Shown: piece by piece, positions 8,735 to 17,556 of the stretch
Layout of the letters: each line of letters opens with the position of its first letter
How positions within the stretch are numbered: position 1 is the stretch's first letter
Assembly (NCBI RefSeq): GCF_000473045.1
Contig: NZ_AXAY01000011.1
Coordinates: 216,205-280,204 of the forward strand
Reading direction: 5' to 3'
Source of the DNA: Bradyrhizobium sp. WSM3983
GTDB taxonomy: Bacteria > Pseudomonadota > Alphaproteobacteria > Rhizobiales > Xanthobacteraceae
DNA: 64,000 nt
The notes under the pieces: generated by a model
Databases searched by the model: none
What the model was told of the DNA's origin: nothing
What the model saw: only the letters and a program-made list of their open reading frames with translations
Translations under genes and position numbers: made by a program

Positions 8735-10210
8735 TCACACCCGCAGCACCTTGCCGGGATTCATGATGTTCTGCGGATCGAGCGCGCGCTTGATGGTGCG
8801 CATGATGTCGAGCTCGGTCTTCGAGCGGTAGTGGCTGAGCTCGTCGAGCTTTTCGATGCCGATGCCGTGCTCGGCCGAGATCGAGCCGCCCATGGAAGTG
8901 ATGAGATCGTTCACGGCGCGGGTGATGGCAGCGGTGTGTTGATTCAGCGTCGGCTGATCCATGTTCTTCGGTCCCATGAACGAAAAATGCAGATTGCCGT
9001 CACCGATATGGCCCAGCGGATAGGGGCGAATGGACGGGAGGATATCGAGCACGGCCTTGAGCCCCTTGTCGATGAACTCCGGAATCCTGGAGATCGCCAC
9101 CGACACGTCGTAGCTGATCCCCGGTCCCTCGGCCCGGGAGGCCTCGGCCATGGCTTCGCGGATGCGCCACATGTTGCGCGATTGACTGACGGTCTGCGCG
9201 ATCACCGCGTCCAGCACGCGACCGGCCTCGAGTTGATCGGCGAGAAACTGCTCCAGCTTCTCCGACATGCCATCGGCCCCGTCCTGCCGTGGGCGCGAGG
9301 ACGACCATTCAAGCAGCAGGTACCACGGCGTATCCGCCTTGAGCGGATCCTGGACGCCGGGAATGTGGCGCATCACAAGGTCGACGGCCGCGCGGCTCAG
9401 CAGTTCGCAGGAGCCGACATTGTCTTCGGAGGCCGCATGCGCTTCGGAGAGGATCTCCAGCGCCGCGCGCGGATCGCGGATCGCCAGCCACGCGGTGCAG
9501 ACGTCCTTGGGCGCCGGCCATAGCTTGAGGACCGCCTTGGTGATGATGCCGAGCGTCCCCTCGGCGCCCATGAAGAGGTGTTTTAGGTCGTAGCCGGTGT
9601 TGTCCTTCTTCAGCGCACGTAGTCCGTTCCAGACGTCGCCGTTCGGCAACACGACCTCGAGCCCGAGCACGAGATTGCGCGCGTTGCCATAGCGCAGCAC
9701 CTGCACGCCGCCGGCGTTGGTCGAGAGATTGCCGCCGATCATGCAGGAGCCCTGGGCGCCAAGGCTGAGCGGCAGGAACCTGTCGTGTTCGGCCGCGGTC
9801 TCCTGAAGCGTCTGCAAAACGCAGCCGGCCTCGACCGTCATCGCATAGCCAACGGGATCGACGTCCAGCACGCGGTTCATGCGGCCGAGGGACAGCACGA
9901 TGCCGGTGTGCGCAGGCCAGGGCGTAGCGGCGCCCATCAGCCCGGTGTTGCCTCCCTGTGGCACGATCGCGACGCCGTGTTCATGGCAAAGCCGAACCAC
10001 TTTCGAGACTTCCTCGGTGCTGCCAGGACGTATGACGGCGCCGGCCCCGCCGACCAGCAGGCCGCGCCAGTCCGTAACGAACGGCTGCTTGCCGTGCTCG
10101 TCCTCGATGAAACCTCTGTCGCCCACGATCGCGCGCAGCGCGTCGCGCATTTCGGCGGTCAAAGGAGCGGTCGGAATGGTGGGTACGGGCGACGGGAAGG
10201 CAGTCGGCAT
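8735..10210 (-). CDS. FAD-linked 2-hydroxyacid dehydrogenase (GlcD/D-2-hydroxyglutarate dehydrogenase type)
   Basis: Flavoenzyme of 491 residues that oxidises a D-2-hydroxyacid (lactate, glycolate or 2-hydroxyglutarate class). The FAD_binding_4 domain at about 45-190 has PGSTEEVSKVVRLCHEHG, PQGGNTGLMG and GGNLSTNAGGVQVLRYGN. The C-terminal cap domain at about 225-490 has the metal/substrate motif GHIGDGNLHFSF and SAEHGIG. No signal peptide; electrons probably go to an ETF or quinone (family knowledge). The start at 10210 has AGGGGAA upstream. Divergent from the exported protein at 10413. Confidence 0.92.
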   Translation of the reverse strand: MPTAFPSPVPTIPTAPLTAEMRDALRAIVGDRGFIEDEHGKQPFVTDWRGLLVGGAGAVIRPGSTEEVSKVVRLCHEHGVAIVPQGGNTGLMGAATPWPAHTGIVLSLGRMNRVLDVDPVGYAMTVEAGCVLQTLQETAAEHDRFLPLSLGAQGSCMIGGNLSTNAGGVQVLRYGNARNLVLGLEVVLPNGDVWNGLRALKKDNTGYDLKHLFMGAEGTLGIITKAVLKLWPAPKDVCTAWLAIRDPRAALEILSEAHAASEDNVGSCELLSRAAVDLVMRHIPGVQDPLKADTPWYLLLEWSSSRPRQDGADGMSEKLEQFLADQLEAGRVLDAVIAQTVSQSRNMWRIREAMAEASRAEGPGISYDVSVAISRIPEFIDKGLKAVLDILPSIRPYPLGHIGDGNLHFSFMGPKNMDQPTLNQHTAAITRAVNDLITSMGGSISAEHGIGIEKLDELSHYRSKTELDIMRTIKRALDPQNIMNPGKVLRV

Positions 10211-10412
10211 TTTGTTTCCCCTGGCGCATCTTGGTGTGCACTGCGCGCGCGAAGCGCTTGGGCCGCATTGTCCACGTTTGGGCCACGAAGTCTAACGGCA
10301 ATATCGGTAACACCGGGACAATTTCCCGCAACATCTCTCAACATCTTCGCCAACATCTTGCGCCGGTCTCGGCCTAGGAGGGGCCCGGATTTTATGGATC
10401 AGGATTGGCAGA

Positions 10413-10907
10413 ATGCGACTGAACTCTTTGTTGGCGGCACGTCTCGGCGCAGGTGCTGCCTGCCTGGTGCTGGTGAGCAACCCCGTGCGCGCGGAACCGG
10501 TGTTCGACAGTCTGGGCGGCACATGGTCGGGCGCCGGCACGATGAAGCCGTCGGACGGCCCGCGTGAGAAGGTCCGTTGCAAGGTGGGGTATACCATCAC
10601 CAAGCCCGGACGTTCCGTGAGCCTTGACCTGCGTTGTGCGAGCGATGCGTACAAGATGGTCCTGTCCGCGAATATCGATCAGAACGGGACCGAGCTCTCG
10701 GGCAACTGGTTCGAGAGCGAGTACCGGCAGGGCGGCAAGGTCTACGGCACCAACAAGGACGGCTTGATTGAAGCGCGCATTGACGGAAACACCGTGGCTG
10801 CGCTGGTGACGATCCAGACCAAAGCCAATCATCAATCGTTCCTGATGGAGGCGCCGGGGTCCTGGATGTCGGAGGTCGCGATCGAACTGAACAAGGAGGC
10901 GAAGTGA
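10413..10907 (+). CDS. Small exported protein, unknown function
   Basis: A 164-residue protein with a clear signal peptide (basic N-terminus, hydrophobic LGAGAACLVLVSNPVRA, cleavage before EP). The mature part begins FDSLGGTWSGAGTM and looks like an all-beta periplasmic domain of the kind often annotated as a conserved hypothetical in Bradyrhizobium. Only two cysteines (in KVRCKVGY and DLRCASD) remain after cleavage, possibly a disulphide. No catalytic motif is visible. The region upstream (10329-10358) has three CAACATCT copies. Confidence 0.75.
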   Translation: MRLNSLLAARLGAGAACLVLVSNPVRAEPVFDSLGGTWSGAGTMKPSDGPREKVRCKVGYTITKPGRSVSLDLRCASDAYKMVLSANIDQNGTELSGNWFESEYRQGGKVYGTNKDGLIEARIDGNTVAALVTIQTKANHQSFLMEAPGSWMSEVAIELNKEAK

Positions 10908-11195
10908 CGGTCCGCGCATCGCGAGCCGTCGCACCGCGGACTGCAAAGTCACAACTGCCGAGCTGAAGGGCGGCACATCGCCGCCGCCCGGCGCGCTGGT
11001 TCTCCTCACGATTTGGATGGGCCAGCACGAACGGCACGCGTCGATCGACCACCTCGAGCAATGGAAGCTTCGGTCCCCGTCTGAGCGCTAGCGGCGACGT
11101 CATCACTGGTGAGGGCGTCATCAATGGTGAGCATGTCACTACCGCCGGTTTCGGCGGCGGCAGTGACGTGTGTATCGATGATGAACGCTTGATGG

Positions 11196-11471
11196 TCAAC
11201 GTTTGGGGAGTGACGCCATCACCTCGCCCGCGTCTCCGTCCTCGAGGCAAGGCGTGACGGTCAATGGGAGCAGGTCAGACCATTGCGCAAGCCAACGATA
11301 CATGGCTTTTGGATCACTGGATTCAGAGATCGCAAATCCCTGTCCATTCATGCCATGCCAACGACCCAGCATCTTGACGCCCTCGGGTGGCGCGCCACCG
11401 GTCTCCAGAAAGCGTGCGACGGCTGCATTGAAGGTTCCTTGGGGTACGCTCCAGGTGGTTATGAATTTCAT
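11196..11471 (-). CDS. DUF3303 family protein
   Basis: A 91-residue cytosolic protein starting MKFITTWSVPQGTFNAAVAR and containing LGRWHGMNGQGFAISES and MYRWLAQWSDLLPL, typical of the small ferredoxin-like DUF3303 family of unknown function. The ATG at 11471 is preceded by GGGAGA at good distance. It is monocistronic in a gene-poor stretch. The 288 bases between it and the exported protein gene (10908-11195) show short GTCATCA-TGGTGAG repeats but no gene. Confidence 0.8.
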   Translation of the reverse strand: MKFITTWSVPQGTFNAAVARFLETGGAPPEGVKMLGRWHGMNGQGFAISESSDPKAMYRWLAQWSDLLPLTVTPCLEDGDAGEVMASLPKR

Positions 11472-11742
11472 GCGATTCTCCCGTCACTAGAAATTATCGG
11501 ATGAATGTCGCGGCTGCGCCGCATACGCACGATAGCGCCGGCGTCGCAAATAACAACGGTGAATGAACAGGTGCGGTTTGATCCAACGCGCCATCCTCGA
11601 GCACGGCCGCGATCCTTCCGGCGCACGGCAATCGCATTCGAACATTCACAGCAGGTCGTGGAAGCTTTGGCACCCAAAGCTCCGACGTCATATGCGGTTG
11701 CCCTATCTTCCGGCGCGGAGCGGACCTGCAACCGTAAGACGG

Positions 11743-11910
11743 CTATTTGCCGTCGTTCCAGATGTCGGTGGCGAGCTTCCAGTCGTCTCCGACTTTCTCC
11801 CACACAACGACATATTTGCCATTCACTTCCTGCGGCGCCGATCTGTCTCGAAATGGATGGTTGAATGACGCATCCCAGACCGGGTCGGGCGCAACAGCAA
11901 TTCCGGGGAA
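11743..11910 (-). pseudogene. C-terminal remnant of a DUF4440/SnoaL-like protein
   Basis: On the minus strand the frame ending at the TAG at 11743-11745 reads ...APDPVWDASFNHPFRDR...NGKYVVVWEKVGDDWKLATDIWNDGK. This is the characteristic final strand region of DUF4440/NTF2-like proteins (GKYVVVW..VGDDWKLA.DIWN). An in-frame TAA at 11911-11913 and no usable start show the N-terminal half is lost or frame-shifted. Function of the intact ancestor unknown. Confidence 0.7.
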
Positions 11911-12729
11911 TTACGGTCAGCACCATTGACGAGCTGCGCGGTGGAGATTGCAAGCGGTCGCGACCGGCGCAATGCGCAAAGGCTGCAGTAAATTCGACGC
12001 CCGACGACATCGCCGGTACCGCGGTAGCGGAAATGTCGTCGGGCAAAACACCCTGTCAATCCCTCCGCGTAAAAATATTCTTATTTACCGAATTTCGGAT
12101 ATAGCGTAGGTTGCGCTTATCCCGCCCGCCACAAGGGGCGTTTCGCGATCGTCACGAGACGCGGGCAGGGAGGCGGTGGCCGCGACTGCGTCGGCGCGCA
12201 TTCAAACTGCAGGGCGGAACTCCTTCAAGGGGGTGCCGTGAGCAGGGCGAGCGTGGCACGACACGGCGCTGACAGCGTCTTCGTTCGGCTTCGATGGCGA
12301 GCGCACGCCAGTCATCGGAGCGAGGAGCGGGGATGTGCGCGGACAGCAAAATCGTGTGGTCCTGACTCCCGAAGTCTGTGCGTCAAGTCTTGTGGTGATG
12401 TGGGTGGTCCAACCGGGCCCGCACATCAGTCATCCGCAGGGTGACGGGGGCAATAGTGCATCGCTCCCCGGGGAGAGTGCGACATAAGCCGTAAAACCAT
12501 TCGCGCAGGGAAGGCCGGGCGTTCCGGCGTCACCTGTCGTCCACCCCGTGCGCGTCTTTTTTGCACACGGGACTGCGGGTGCCAGCTGCCGCCCGGCCTC
12601 CCTGCGCCCTTGCTTCACGAGGGTGCGAAGATGAGAGCAAAGCTCGGGCGAGAAGAGTCGCGAGAATGCGAAGGTGTGTCTGCAAACCGAAGCGCAATTT
12701 GGATGAACGCGACGGAGCGTCAAACACCA
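11911..12729. other. Gene-poor decayed stretch
   Basis: No credible gene is seen in these 820 bases. Parts near 12130-12180 (a run around 'cgtcacgagacgcgggcagg') and 12540-12620 (around 'tgcacacgggactgcgggtg') resemble a long intergenic sequence that recurs in Bradyrhizobium and Rhodopseudomonas genomes; this is from memory and unchecked. Short open frames here lack ribosome sites. Similarly 11472-11742 holds nothing I can name. Confidence 0.4.
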
Positions 12730-12803
12730 TCATTGCGAGCGCAGCGAAGCAATCCAGGCTCACCGCGGAGGGATTCTGGATTGCTTCGCTGCGCTCGCAA
12801 TGA
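12730..12803. repeat. Palindromic repeat with 28-bp perfect arms, 'attgcgag' class
   Basis: Left arm 12730-12757 and right arm 12776-12803 are exact reverse complements with an 18-base centre. Nearly identical to the element at 8554-8632. It ends 14 bases before the stop codon of the patatin gene on the minus strand. Confidence 0.85.
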
Positions 12804-12817
12804 CGAGGGTGATAGAG

Positions 12818-13993
12818 CTACGCGCTCTCCGTCTCCCGATGCACGTCGTGCACGACCAGCCCCATGCCTTCCTCCGGCATCTTGATCCAGTCGCGGCGCT
12901 TCAGGGTGCGCTTGGTGTCCTCGTAGCCTGAGGTCCAGTGCTCGCGCATCGAGGTGCCTGAGAATTCGTGGTCCTTGGCGTCGCCCTCATAGGCTTTCTG
13001 CTGGTAGATCAGATGCAGGATCGCGATCTCCGGCATGTTGCACAGGCTCGTCTTGAGCTGGCGCTCCTCGTCGGACAGTTGCTCCTCGGGGAGCTTTGCC
13101 AGTGCCTTGTAGAGCAGCACCTTGAGATTATGGGTGCGGCGATAGACGTCGGTGTTGTGGCGGGTGCGCGAGGAATACATGATATCCTTGTGGCGGGCCA
13201 TCACGTCCTGGATCGAGCGCGGCAGCACGCCGCGCGCGCTGAACAGGTCGACCTGGAACACCAGCGAATTGAGTGCGTCCTCCTGGTCGAGCAGATGCTG
13301 CAGCGGCGTGTTGGAGACGATGCCGCCGTCCCAGAAATGATCGGTGCCGATCCGCACCATCGGTAGCGCCGGCGGCAGGGCGCCGGAGGCCATGATGTGC
13401 TCCGGCGCGATCTCGTCATGGGCGTTGTCGAAATAGATGAAGTTGCCCGAGAGCACGTTGACCGCGCCGACCGCGAAGCGAACCTTCTTCTCGTTGATGC
13501 GGTCGAAATCGACGAGCTCCAGAAGGCTCTCCTTGAGCGGTGCGGTGTCGTAATAGCTGGTCGCGGTCCTGGCGCCGACCGGGCTCAGCCAGGGATTGAC
13601 CTGGTGCGGGGCGAAGAAGCCCGGCTGGCCCATCGCCGACGTCATCCAGGCGCTGGTGAGGTTGCGCCACTGGCGGAAGATGTCGCCGTCCGGCGTGTAG
13701 TGCCAGATCTTGCGGTTGGTGATGCGCTCCCAGAAGATGCGCAGCGCCTCGAGCCGCTTCTCCGGCTTGTTGCCGGCAATGATGGCGGAGTTGATCGCGC
13801 CGATCGAGACACCAGTGACCCAGTCCGGCTCGATGCCGGCCTCGTGCAGCGCCTGATAGACGCCCGCCTGGTAGGCGCCAAGCGCGCCGCCGCCTTGCAG
13901 GACCAGCGCGACGCGGTCGCAGCGCTCGGGCCGCCAGCCCCGCGCGGGCGGCTGGTGGGTCTGATGGGTCGGTTGCGACGTGCGGGCGTCCAT
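12818..13993 (-). CDS. Patatin-like phospholipase, DUF3734 type
   Basis: A 391-residue serine lipid hydrolase. The oxyanion motif GGGALGAYQAGVYQAL is at about 34-49, nucleophile elbow GVSIG at 61-65 (Ser63), and catalytic Asp in DGGIVSN at about 222: the complete patatin Ser-Asp dyad. The C-terminal 130 residues correspond to DUF3734. In rhizobia such proteins accompany polyhydroxybutyrate/acetoacetate genes, and here acetoacetate decarboxylase is divergent next door, so a role in PHB or lipid turnover is plausible (inference). The ATG at 13993 has AGGAGG seven bases upstream; longer frames to 14254 overlap the neighbour and lack such a site. Confidence 0.9.
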   Translation of the reverse strand: MDARTSQPTHQTHQPPARGWRPERCDRVALVLQGGGALGAYQAGVYQALHEAGIEPDWVTGVSIGAINSAIIAGNKPEKRLEALRIFWERITNRKIWHYTPDGDIFRQWRNLTSAWMTSAMGQPGFFAPHQVNPWLSPVGARTATSYYDTAPLKESLLELVDFDRINEKKVRFAVGAVNVLSGNFIYFDNAHDEIAPEHIMASGALPPALPMVRIGTDHFWDGGIVSNTPLQHLLDQEDALNSLVFQVDLFSARGVLPRSIQDVMARHKDIMYSSRTRHNTDVYRRTHNLKVLLYKALAKLPEEQLSDEERQLKTSLCNMPEIAILHLIYQQKAYEGDAKDHEFSGTSMREHWTSGYEDTKRTLKRRDWIKMPEEGMGLVVHDVHRETESA

Positions 13994-14219
13994 GATGATG
14001 CCTCCTGCCTTCATCGGACGATTGCGGCCGGCGGTGACGGCGTGATGACAAAGTCGGCGCCGATGCATCTTCTGCATGCACGTCAACCGCAACGGGAATG
14101 GCACCAGGTCGTGCGGCTGACGGAAATCCTTCACATCGCAGTCAATGAGGACGGCTAGCAATTTGCATCGGGCGAGATGTTGCCGGGCCGACATCACAGA
14201 CATCACACAGGAGATCAGG

Positions 14220-15002
14220 ATGCGCAGGGAAGACGTGCTGAGGCTTCCGTCCATGCCGGCCGCCGGGCCGAGCTATCCGGCCGGTCCGTACCGCTTCGTC
14301 AACCGCGAATTCCTCGTCATCACCTACGAGACCGATCCGGACCTGATCCGCGCCGGCCTGCCCGAGCCGCTGGAGCCGATCGACCAGCCGATCGTGCATT
14401 ACGAATGGATCAAGATGCCGGACTCCTCCGGCTTCGGCAGCTACACCGAATCCGGCCTGGTCATCCCGGCGCGGCTGCACGGTGAGGAGGTCAACTTCGT
14501 CTCGCAGATGTATCTGGACGATGATCCGCCGATCGCTGCGGGCCGCGAGATCTGGGGCTTTCCCAAGAAATACGCCCATCCCAAGCTCGAGATCGTCAAG
14601 GACACGCTGACGGGCACGCTGGAATATGCCGGCCAGCTCGTTGCCATGGGGACGATGGGCTACAAGCACGAGAGCATGGCCGGCAACGGCGATCTCACCC
14701 GCGCCACGCTGTCGAAGACGCAGATCAATCTGAAAATGATCCCCGGCGTCGACGGCCATCTCGAGGTCTGCCAGCTCGTCGCGATCAACCTGATCGACAT
14801 CGTGCCGAAGGGCTCCTGGATGGGACCCGGCCGCCTGCATCTGGTGCCGCACGTCAACGCGCCGGTCGCGGATTTCCCGGTCCGCCGCTGCATCGGCGCG
14901 CATCATTACATCGCCGACCTGACGCTGCCGTTCGGCCGCGTGGTGCACGACTACGTCAAGGAAGCCGAGGCGATGGCCGCGACAGGGCTCGCCGCGGAGT
15001 AG
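14220..15002 (+). CDS. adc: Acetoacetate decarboxylase
   Basis: Converts acetoacetate to acetone and CO2 by a Schiff-base lysine. The 260-residue length is typical. The active-site segment EIWGFPKKYAHP places the catalytic lysine at about 116, close to Lys115 of the clostridial enzyme, and the Arg/Glu environment (GREIWG) is present. It starts at the ATG at 14220 with AGGAG upstream. Two ACATCACA copies (14191-14198, 14200-14207) lie in the divergent region shared with the patatin gene. Could help drain ketone bodies formed from PHB or fatty acids (inference). Confidence 0.93.
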   Translation: MRREDVLRLPSMPAAGPSYPAGPYRFVNREFLVITYETDPDLIRAGLPEPLEPIDQPIVHYEWIKMPDSSGFGSYTESGLVIPARLHGEEVNFVSQMYLDDDPPIAAGREIWGFPKKYAHPKLEIVKDTLTGTLEYAGQLVAMGTMGYKHESMAGNGDLTRATLSKTQINLKMIPGVDGHLEVCQLVAINLIDIVPKGSWMGPGRLHLVPHVNAPVADFPVRRCIGAHHYIADLTLPFGRVVHDYVKEAEAMAATGLAAE

Positions 15003-15110
15003 GGCGGCATCATCAAACTGTAACGAAACCGTAATTGAGTACCCGCAAGAGATCCGGAGGAGGCTGCCAACAGCCCCCCGGACTTGGACTGCATCGACGT
15101 GGGGGTAGGC

Positions 15111-16130
15111 ATGGCGGAGCCGGCGAAGCTTGTCAGCGCGATATCGAACGCCGAACCCGCCATTCCCGGCCTGGTCTGGGCGTTCCGCCTGCACAGCGAC
15201 GGAAGCGCAGAGGCGCTGCCGATCGATCAGCCGATCGAGTTCAGCCATGATGGCCGGCTCTGGCTGCATTTCAATTTGACAGATGGTCGCGTGCGGCCGT
15301 GGATCGCGGCATCACAGCTGCCGCCGCTGGCGCGCGATCTGTTGCTGTCGAACGACACGTTCCAGCAGCTTCACGTCATCGACCATTGCGTCTACGGCGT
15401 GTTCTCCGATCTCGTCCGTGACATCGATGCTGCTACGGAAGAGACCGCATTCCTGCGCTTCGCCATGACCGAGCATCTGCTGGTCTCCGGCCGCCACCAG
15501 GCGCTGTGCTCGGCGGACGCGACGCGGCGCGTGCTCGAAGGCGGCTATCGGGTCGACAATGTCGCCCATCTGCTGGAAAAGATCGTCGACGAGGTCGCCG
15601 ACACGCTCGATCGGATAGCCGACAAGCTCGGCCAGGAGGTCGATGGCATCGAGGAACGCATTCTGGCCGATAATGTGAAGCCGGAGATGCGCCGCGACCT
15701 CGGTCGGCTGCGCCGGACCTGCGTCAGGCTGCACCGCCAGCTGACCGGGCTGCGCGTGCTGTTTCATCGGCTTGATCAGAAGAACACCGATCATCTGTCG
15801 CCGGGCTTGCGCATCCAGGCCGGCAAGCTCGCCCAGCGGCTCGACGGTCTCGACCACGACATCGTCGAGCTGCGCGAACGCAGCCGCTTGCTCGAGGAGG
15901 AGTTGCGCTTCAAGAACGAGGAGGAGAGCAACCGCCACCTCCACACGCTCTCGATCGTGACGACGCTGCTGCTGCCGCCGACGCTGATCACCGGCATCTT
16001 CGGCATGAACACCAAGGGCCTGCCGCTGACCGATGTTGACGAGGGATTTATCTGGGCTGCCTGCTTGATGGCTTCGTCGATCGGTGCTGCTTATCTTTTC
16101 ATGCGGCGCACTGGCATCTTTAAAAAGTAG
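15111..16130 (+). CDS. CorA/ZntB-like divalent metal transporter
   Basis: Inner-membrane metal ion channel or exporter of 339 residues. A long soluble N-terminal helical funnel (for example DEVADTLDRIADKLGQEVDG and LRERSRLLEEELRFKNEEES, coiled) precedes two C-terminal membrane helices. The first ends with the signature GMN (in TGIFGMNTKGLPL) and is followed by the second helix to LFMRRTGIFKK. The lack of the classical YGMNFEFMPE loop and the GMNTKG variant fit the ZntB side of the family. The ATG at 15111 follows GGGGGTAGG; a TTG at 15084 is possible. Confidence 0.88.
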   Translation: MAEPAKLVSAISNAEPAIPGLVWAFRLHSDGSAEALPIDQPIEFSHDGRLWLHFNLTDGRVRPWIAASQLPPLARDLLLSNDTFQQLHVIDHCVYGVFSDLVRDIDAATEETAFLRFAMTEHLLVSGRHQALCSADATRRVLEGGYRVDNVAHLLEKIVDEVADTLDRIADKLGQEVDGIEERILADNVKPEMRRDLGRLRRTCVRLHRQLTGLRVLFHRLDQKNTDHLSPGLRIQAGKLAQRLDGLDHDIVELRERSRLLEEELRFKNEEESNRHLHTLSIVTTLLLPPTLITGIFGMNTKGLPLTDVDEGFIWAACLMASSIGAAYLFMRRTGIFKK

Positions 16131-16152
16131 CGCGTGCCAGCCGGTATCCGTT

Positions 16153-17556
16153 GTGAGTGGGACCGCCCAGACATTCGTGTTGCGAAGCTCGCTTGTGATC
16201 GCGACTGCGCTTCTCGCGAGCACCAGCGCATTCGCCGGCGCCAAGGACGAGAGCGCCGCCGACTGGCTGTTTCCGAAATGGTTCAACGAGTGGCATGACG
16301 GTCTTGCCAACAAGGGGCTAAATTTCGGCGCGACCTACATCGCCGACAACATCGGCAACGTGTCGGGCGGAGTCTCGCGCGGCGCCATCCATTTCGGCCG
16401 GCTCGATCTCTCGGTCGACGCCGATCTCGACAAGCTGGTCGGCTGGACCGGCGGCCGCTTCTACGCCAACGGCTTGATCATCTACGGCCGCGGGCTGACG
16501 CGGAACTACATCCATAACCTCGCGACCATCAGCGAGATCGAGGCGCTGCCCGACCAGCGGCTCTACAACGCCTATTTCGAGCAGAGCCTCTTCAACGATC
16601 GCCTGAGCATCAGGGCCGGCCAGCAGGCCGCCGATGTCGAGTTCTTCGACAGCGAGACCGACGACCTCTTCATCAACGGCACCTTCGGCTGGCCCGCAAT
16701 CAAGGCCACCAATCTGCCGGCCGGCGGCCCGGCGCCGCCGATCGCGGTGCCCGGCATTCGCGTCAAGGCGCAGGTCGCGGACAACGTCACCGTCTTCGGT
16801 GCGGTGTTCAACGGCAGCGCGGCGCGGCCCGGCGACGGCGATCCGCAGACCCGCGACAATCACGGCCTGGCGTTTCGCGTCAACGATCCGCCCTGGCTCA
16901 TCGGGCAAATTCACTTCGACTATCATCTCGATATCGGCGGAAGTTCGCTTGCCGGCAACTTCACGCCCGGCGGGTGGTATCATTTCGGCGATTTCGACAG
17001 CCAGCGCTTCACGGCTGATGGCTTGTCGCTCGCGGACCCGACCGGATCCGGCATCCCGGCAAAACTTCGCGGCAATTATGGAATCTATGCCGTCGTGGAG
17101 CAGACCCTCTGGCGGCCGCCGGGGGGAGAGCCCGAGAAGACCGTTTCGGCCTCGATCCCCGGCGTCACCGCGTTCGGCCGCATCGCCTACAGCCCGCCTG
17201 ACCGCAACCTGATCGATCTCTATCTCGACGGCGGCATCGGCTTTGTCGGCTTTACGCCCGGCCGTCCGCTCGACCGCTTCGGGATCGGCTTGGCCTATAT
17301 GCGGATTTCGGGGACGGCACGGAGCCTCGATGTCGATAGCCAATTTTTCAACGGCATCCAGAGCCCGGTGCGCAGCAGCGAGGCCCTGCTCGAAATCATC
17401 TACGAAGCGCACATCAAGCCGGGTTGGCTGATCGCGCCTTATTTCCAGTATGTGGTGCGTCCCTCCGGCGGCATCCCGAACCCGAACGATCCGAGCGGCG
17501 TGTCGCGGATCGGTGACGCCGCGGTGTTCGGCGTCACCACCACGATCAGGTACTAG
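16153..17556 (+). CDS. OprB-like carbohydrate-selective outer-membrane porin
   Basis: An outer-membrane beta-barrel of about 467 residues. After a signal peptide (VLRSSLVIATALLASTSAFA) come barrel-like alternating segments with family landmarks: HFGRLDLSVDADLDKLVGWTG, FYANGLIIYGRG, LPDQRLYNAYFEQ, DGGIGFVGFTPGRPLDRFG, and a C-terminal strand ending VFGVTTTIRY with terminal aromatic. Start is uncertain: GTG at 16153 gives the best signal peptide but no strong ribosome site is seen; the open frame reaches back to 16084 inside the CorA-like gene. The stop overlaps, on the other strand, the stop of the convergent MFS gene (shared ctag). Confidence 0.85.
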   Translation: MSGTAQTFVLRSSLVIATALLASTSAFAGAKDESAADWLFPKWFNEWHDGLANKGLNFGATYIADNIGNVSGGVSRGAIHFGRLDLSVDADLDKLVGWTGGRFYANGLIIYGRGLTRNYIHNLATISEIEALPDQRLYNAYFEQSLFNDRLSIRAGQQAADVEFFDSETDDLFINGTFGWPAIKATNLPAGGPAPPIAVPGIRVKAQVADNVTVFGAVFNGSAARPGDGDPQTRDNHGLAFRVNDPPWLIGQIHFDYHLDIGGSSLAGNFTPGGWYHFGDFDSQRFTADGLSLADPTGSGIPAKLRGNYGIYAVVEQTLWRPPGGEPEKTVSASIPGVTAFGRIAYSPPDRNLIDLYLDGGIGFVGFTPGRPLDRFGIGLAYMRISGTARSLDVDSQFFNGIQSPVRSSEALLEIIYEAHIKPGWLIAPYFQYVVRPSGGIPNPNDPSGVSRIGDAAVFGVTTTIRY

